DNA from: Planctomycetota bacterium
Lineage (GTDB): Bacteria > Planctomycetota > Planctomycetia > Pirellulales > PALSA-1355
DNA: 64,000 nucleotides
Direction of reading: 5' to 3'
NCBI GenBank assembly: GCA_003389325.1
Contig: QQVE01000044.1
Location: 1 to 64,000 of the forward strand
A program made the position numbers and the translations under genes. Below the pieces are notes generated by a model that was not told where the DNA came from, did no database searches, and worked only from the letters and a program-made list of their open reading frames with translations. Below are positions 62,965 to 64,000 of the stretch, in pieces; position 1 is the first letter of the stretch, and every line of letters starts with the position of its first letter.

Positions 62965-63231
62965 ATGGCTGATCAGTTCCCACCGGACGTCGAAGAGCGC
63001 ATCAAGGCGCAGTTGGCCACGGGGCAATACGCATCCGAAGCCGACGTCATTCGCGATGCCCTGCAAGCGCTCGAAGACTATCGCCGCTACCAGCGCGAAT
63101 TGAGCGATCTCAAGGCCAAGTTGCGTCAGGCCGAAGAGGAGAGCCGGCAAGGGCAGTCCGCCCCCTTCGATGCCGAGGCAACCAAACGAGCGGTTCGCCA
63201 GCGCCTGGCCCAGCAAGGCATCACGGATTAG
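62965..63231 (+). CDS. ParD-type antitoxin
   Basis: An 88-residue DNA-binding antitoxin. The N-terminal part (ADQFPPDVEERIKAQLATGQ, then YASEADVIRDALQALED) has the ribbon-helix-helix pattern of ParD/CopG, and the charged C-terminal tail should wrap the toxin. GAGGAGG lies eight bases upstream. It represses its own promoter in related systems. The toxin gene follows two bases later, so the two form one operon. Confidence 0.88.
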   Translation: MADQFPPDVEERIKAQLATGQYASEADVIRDALQALEDYRRYQRELSDLKAKLRQAEEESRQGQSAPFDAEATKRAVRQRLAQQGITD

Positions 63232-63233
63232 CC

Positions 63234-63533
63234 ATGCCTCGCGTTCTCCGCACGCCGGCGGCCGAAGCGGACCTGACCGATATCGCCTACTACATCGCGA
63301 TCGAGGCAGGCCGGCCGCTCTCTGCGGATGCCAATATCGACGAGTTGCTGGCCAAGTGTGCCGTATATGCACGCGAACCATTGTTGGGATCGGCCGCTCC
63401 GGAGCTCGGCACGGAGTATCGCATCTTCGGTTTCAAGCGATGGATCGTGATCTATCGGCCTATCGACGACGGCATCGAAGTCATGCGAATCGTCGATGGC
63501 AGCAGAGACTATCCCACGCTCTTGCAGAACTAG
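63234..63533 (+). CDS. ParE-type toxin (RelE/ParE fold)
   Basis: A 99-residue toxin: RTPAAEADLTDIAYYIAIEA, then the conserved RIFGFKRWIVIYRPIDDGIEV and VMRIVDGSRDY. ParE toxins inhibit DNA gyrase whereas RelE cleaves mRNA; the sequence fits ParE better because of its antitoxin partner and the conserved IYRP with VxRIxxGxRD. The genes are adjacent with a two-base gap. Confidence 0.88.
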   Translation: MPRVLRTPAAEADLTDIAYYIAIEAGRPLSADANIDELLAKCAVYAREPLLGSAAPELGTEYRIFGFKRWIVIYRPIDDGIEVMRIVDGSRDYPTLLQN

Positions 63534-63655
63534 TCGATTGAGCGAAGGCGGTGCAGATGATAGCTTCTCGCCGTGGCATCTCATTTCGGAAATCTGCGGA
63601 TCACAAGTCCTCGACAATGAGGCCGTATTAATTCATCGCTAAGGAGGGCACTTGT

Positions 63656-64000
63656 ATGCAACGCCTGTATTTGCTTCTGCTGTTGTTGTTGCTGATCGCG
63701 GGATGCGGTCTGACGCCTGAGTCGAAACTGGTGGGGCGTTGGGAGGGCAAGCCGACGGCGCTGGCCGAGCAGGCAGCGCAGGACTCGAAGTTGCCGAAGC
63801 TGGGGGCAGGACTCGTGAAGGCGCTGGCCGATCAGCTCGTGTTCTACGTCGACTTTCGCCGCGACGGCACCTACCAGGCCGACTTCGGCAACAACGAAGT
63901 CACCGGCAAATGGGAAGTCGTCAAAGCCGAAGGGAACACGATCGTGGTTGCCATGTCCGTGGCCGGCAACGCCAGCGAACGAACCTTTACGATCGATTCG
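63656..64000 (+). CDS. Lipoprotein, truncated by window end
   Basis: The first 115 residues of a lipoprotein: signal peptide MQRLYLLLLLLLLIAGCG with lipobox IAGC, then LVGRWEGKPTALAEQ and FYVDFRRDGTYQADFGNN, a lipocalin-like or DUF-type beta-barrel start. AAGGAGGG is nine bases upstream. The stop lies beyond base 64000. Confidence 0.78.
   Translation, partial: MQRLYLLLLLLLLIAGCGLTPESKLVGRWEGKPTALAEQAAQDSKLPKLGAGLVKALADQLVFYVDFRRDGTYQADFGNNEVTGKWEVVKAEGNTIVVAMSVAGNASERTFTIDS

Overview
The window looks like chromosomal DNA of a GC-rich planctomycete, probably of the Pirellulales type. The evidence is a DUF1549/DUF1553 plus DUF1501 gene pair, a DUF1598 protein, five PEP-CTERM proteins, many signal-peptide proteins of unknown function, a serine/threonine kinase with an unusual C-terminal domain, and KDO (lipopolysaccharide) genes. 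No rRNA, tRNA, CRISPR array, transposase or phage gene was recognised.

Layout. 1-7.4 kb: a lipoprotein, class II aldolase (fba), then the tightly packed kdsD-kdsC-LptC/LptA-like operon and a DUF1805 protein. 7.6-15.6 kb (minus strand): a PEP-CTERM protein and a four-gene planctomycete cluster (DUF1549/1553 cytochrome-like, DUF1501, PPC-domain, DUF3604). 15.7-22 kb: LRR/cytochrome protein, hemG, a PEP-CTERM protein with an aspartyl-protease-like fold, and an MFS transporter. 22-29.3 kb: radical SAM protein, ilvC and ilvN, fatty acid desaturase, der, family-4 uracil-DNA glycosylase. 29.3-34.2 kb: kinase with a degenerate receiver, and a large secreted protein. 34.2-40.5 kb: three tandem copies of a membrane-fused spermidine synthase. 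40.6-47.3 kb: glycerate 2-kinase, DUF1598 protein, dnaE. 47.4-61.6 kb: an accessory stretch of small membrane, secreted and PEP-CTERM proteins plus a Ser/Thr-phosphatase-like enzyme. 61.6-64 kb: heptamer repeats, a sugar-phosphate isomerase interrupted by TAG, a ParDE-type toxin-antitoxin pair and a truncated lipoprotein gene.

The spacers between genes carry at least five families of short palindromic or tandem repeats (named A to E below), often touching stop codons and in one case including a start codon. The most unusual items are the mosaic triplication of the spermidine-synthase-like gene, the 993-residue LptC/LptA-like protein coupled to KDO synthesis, the tandem 150-165 bp repeats with a paired base change, the protein kinase with a receiver domain lacking its phosphorylatable aspartate, and the repeat families themselves.

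All family assignments come from reading motifs by eye; no database search was possible. Start codons were chosen from signal peptides, family starts and visible Shine-Dalgarno sequences, and are less certain than stops.
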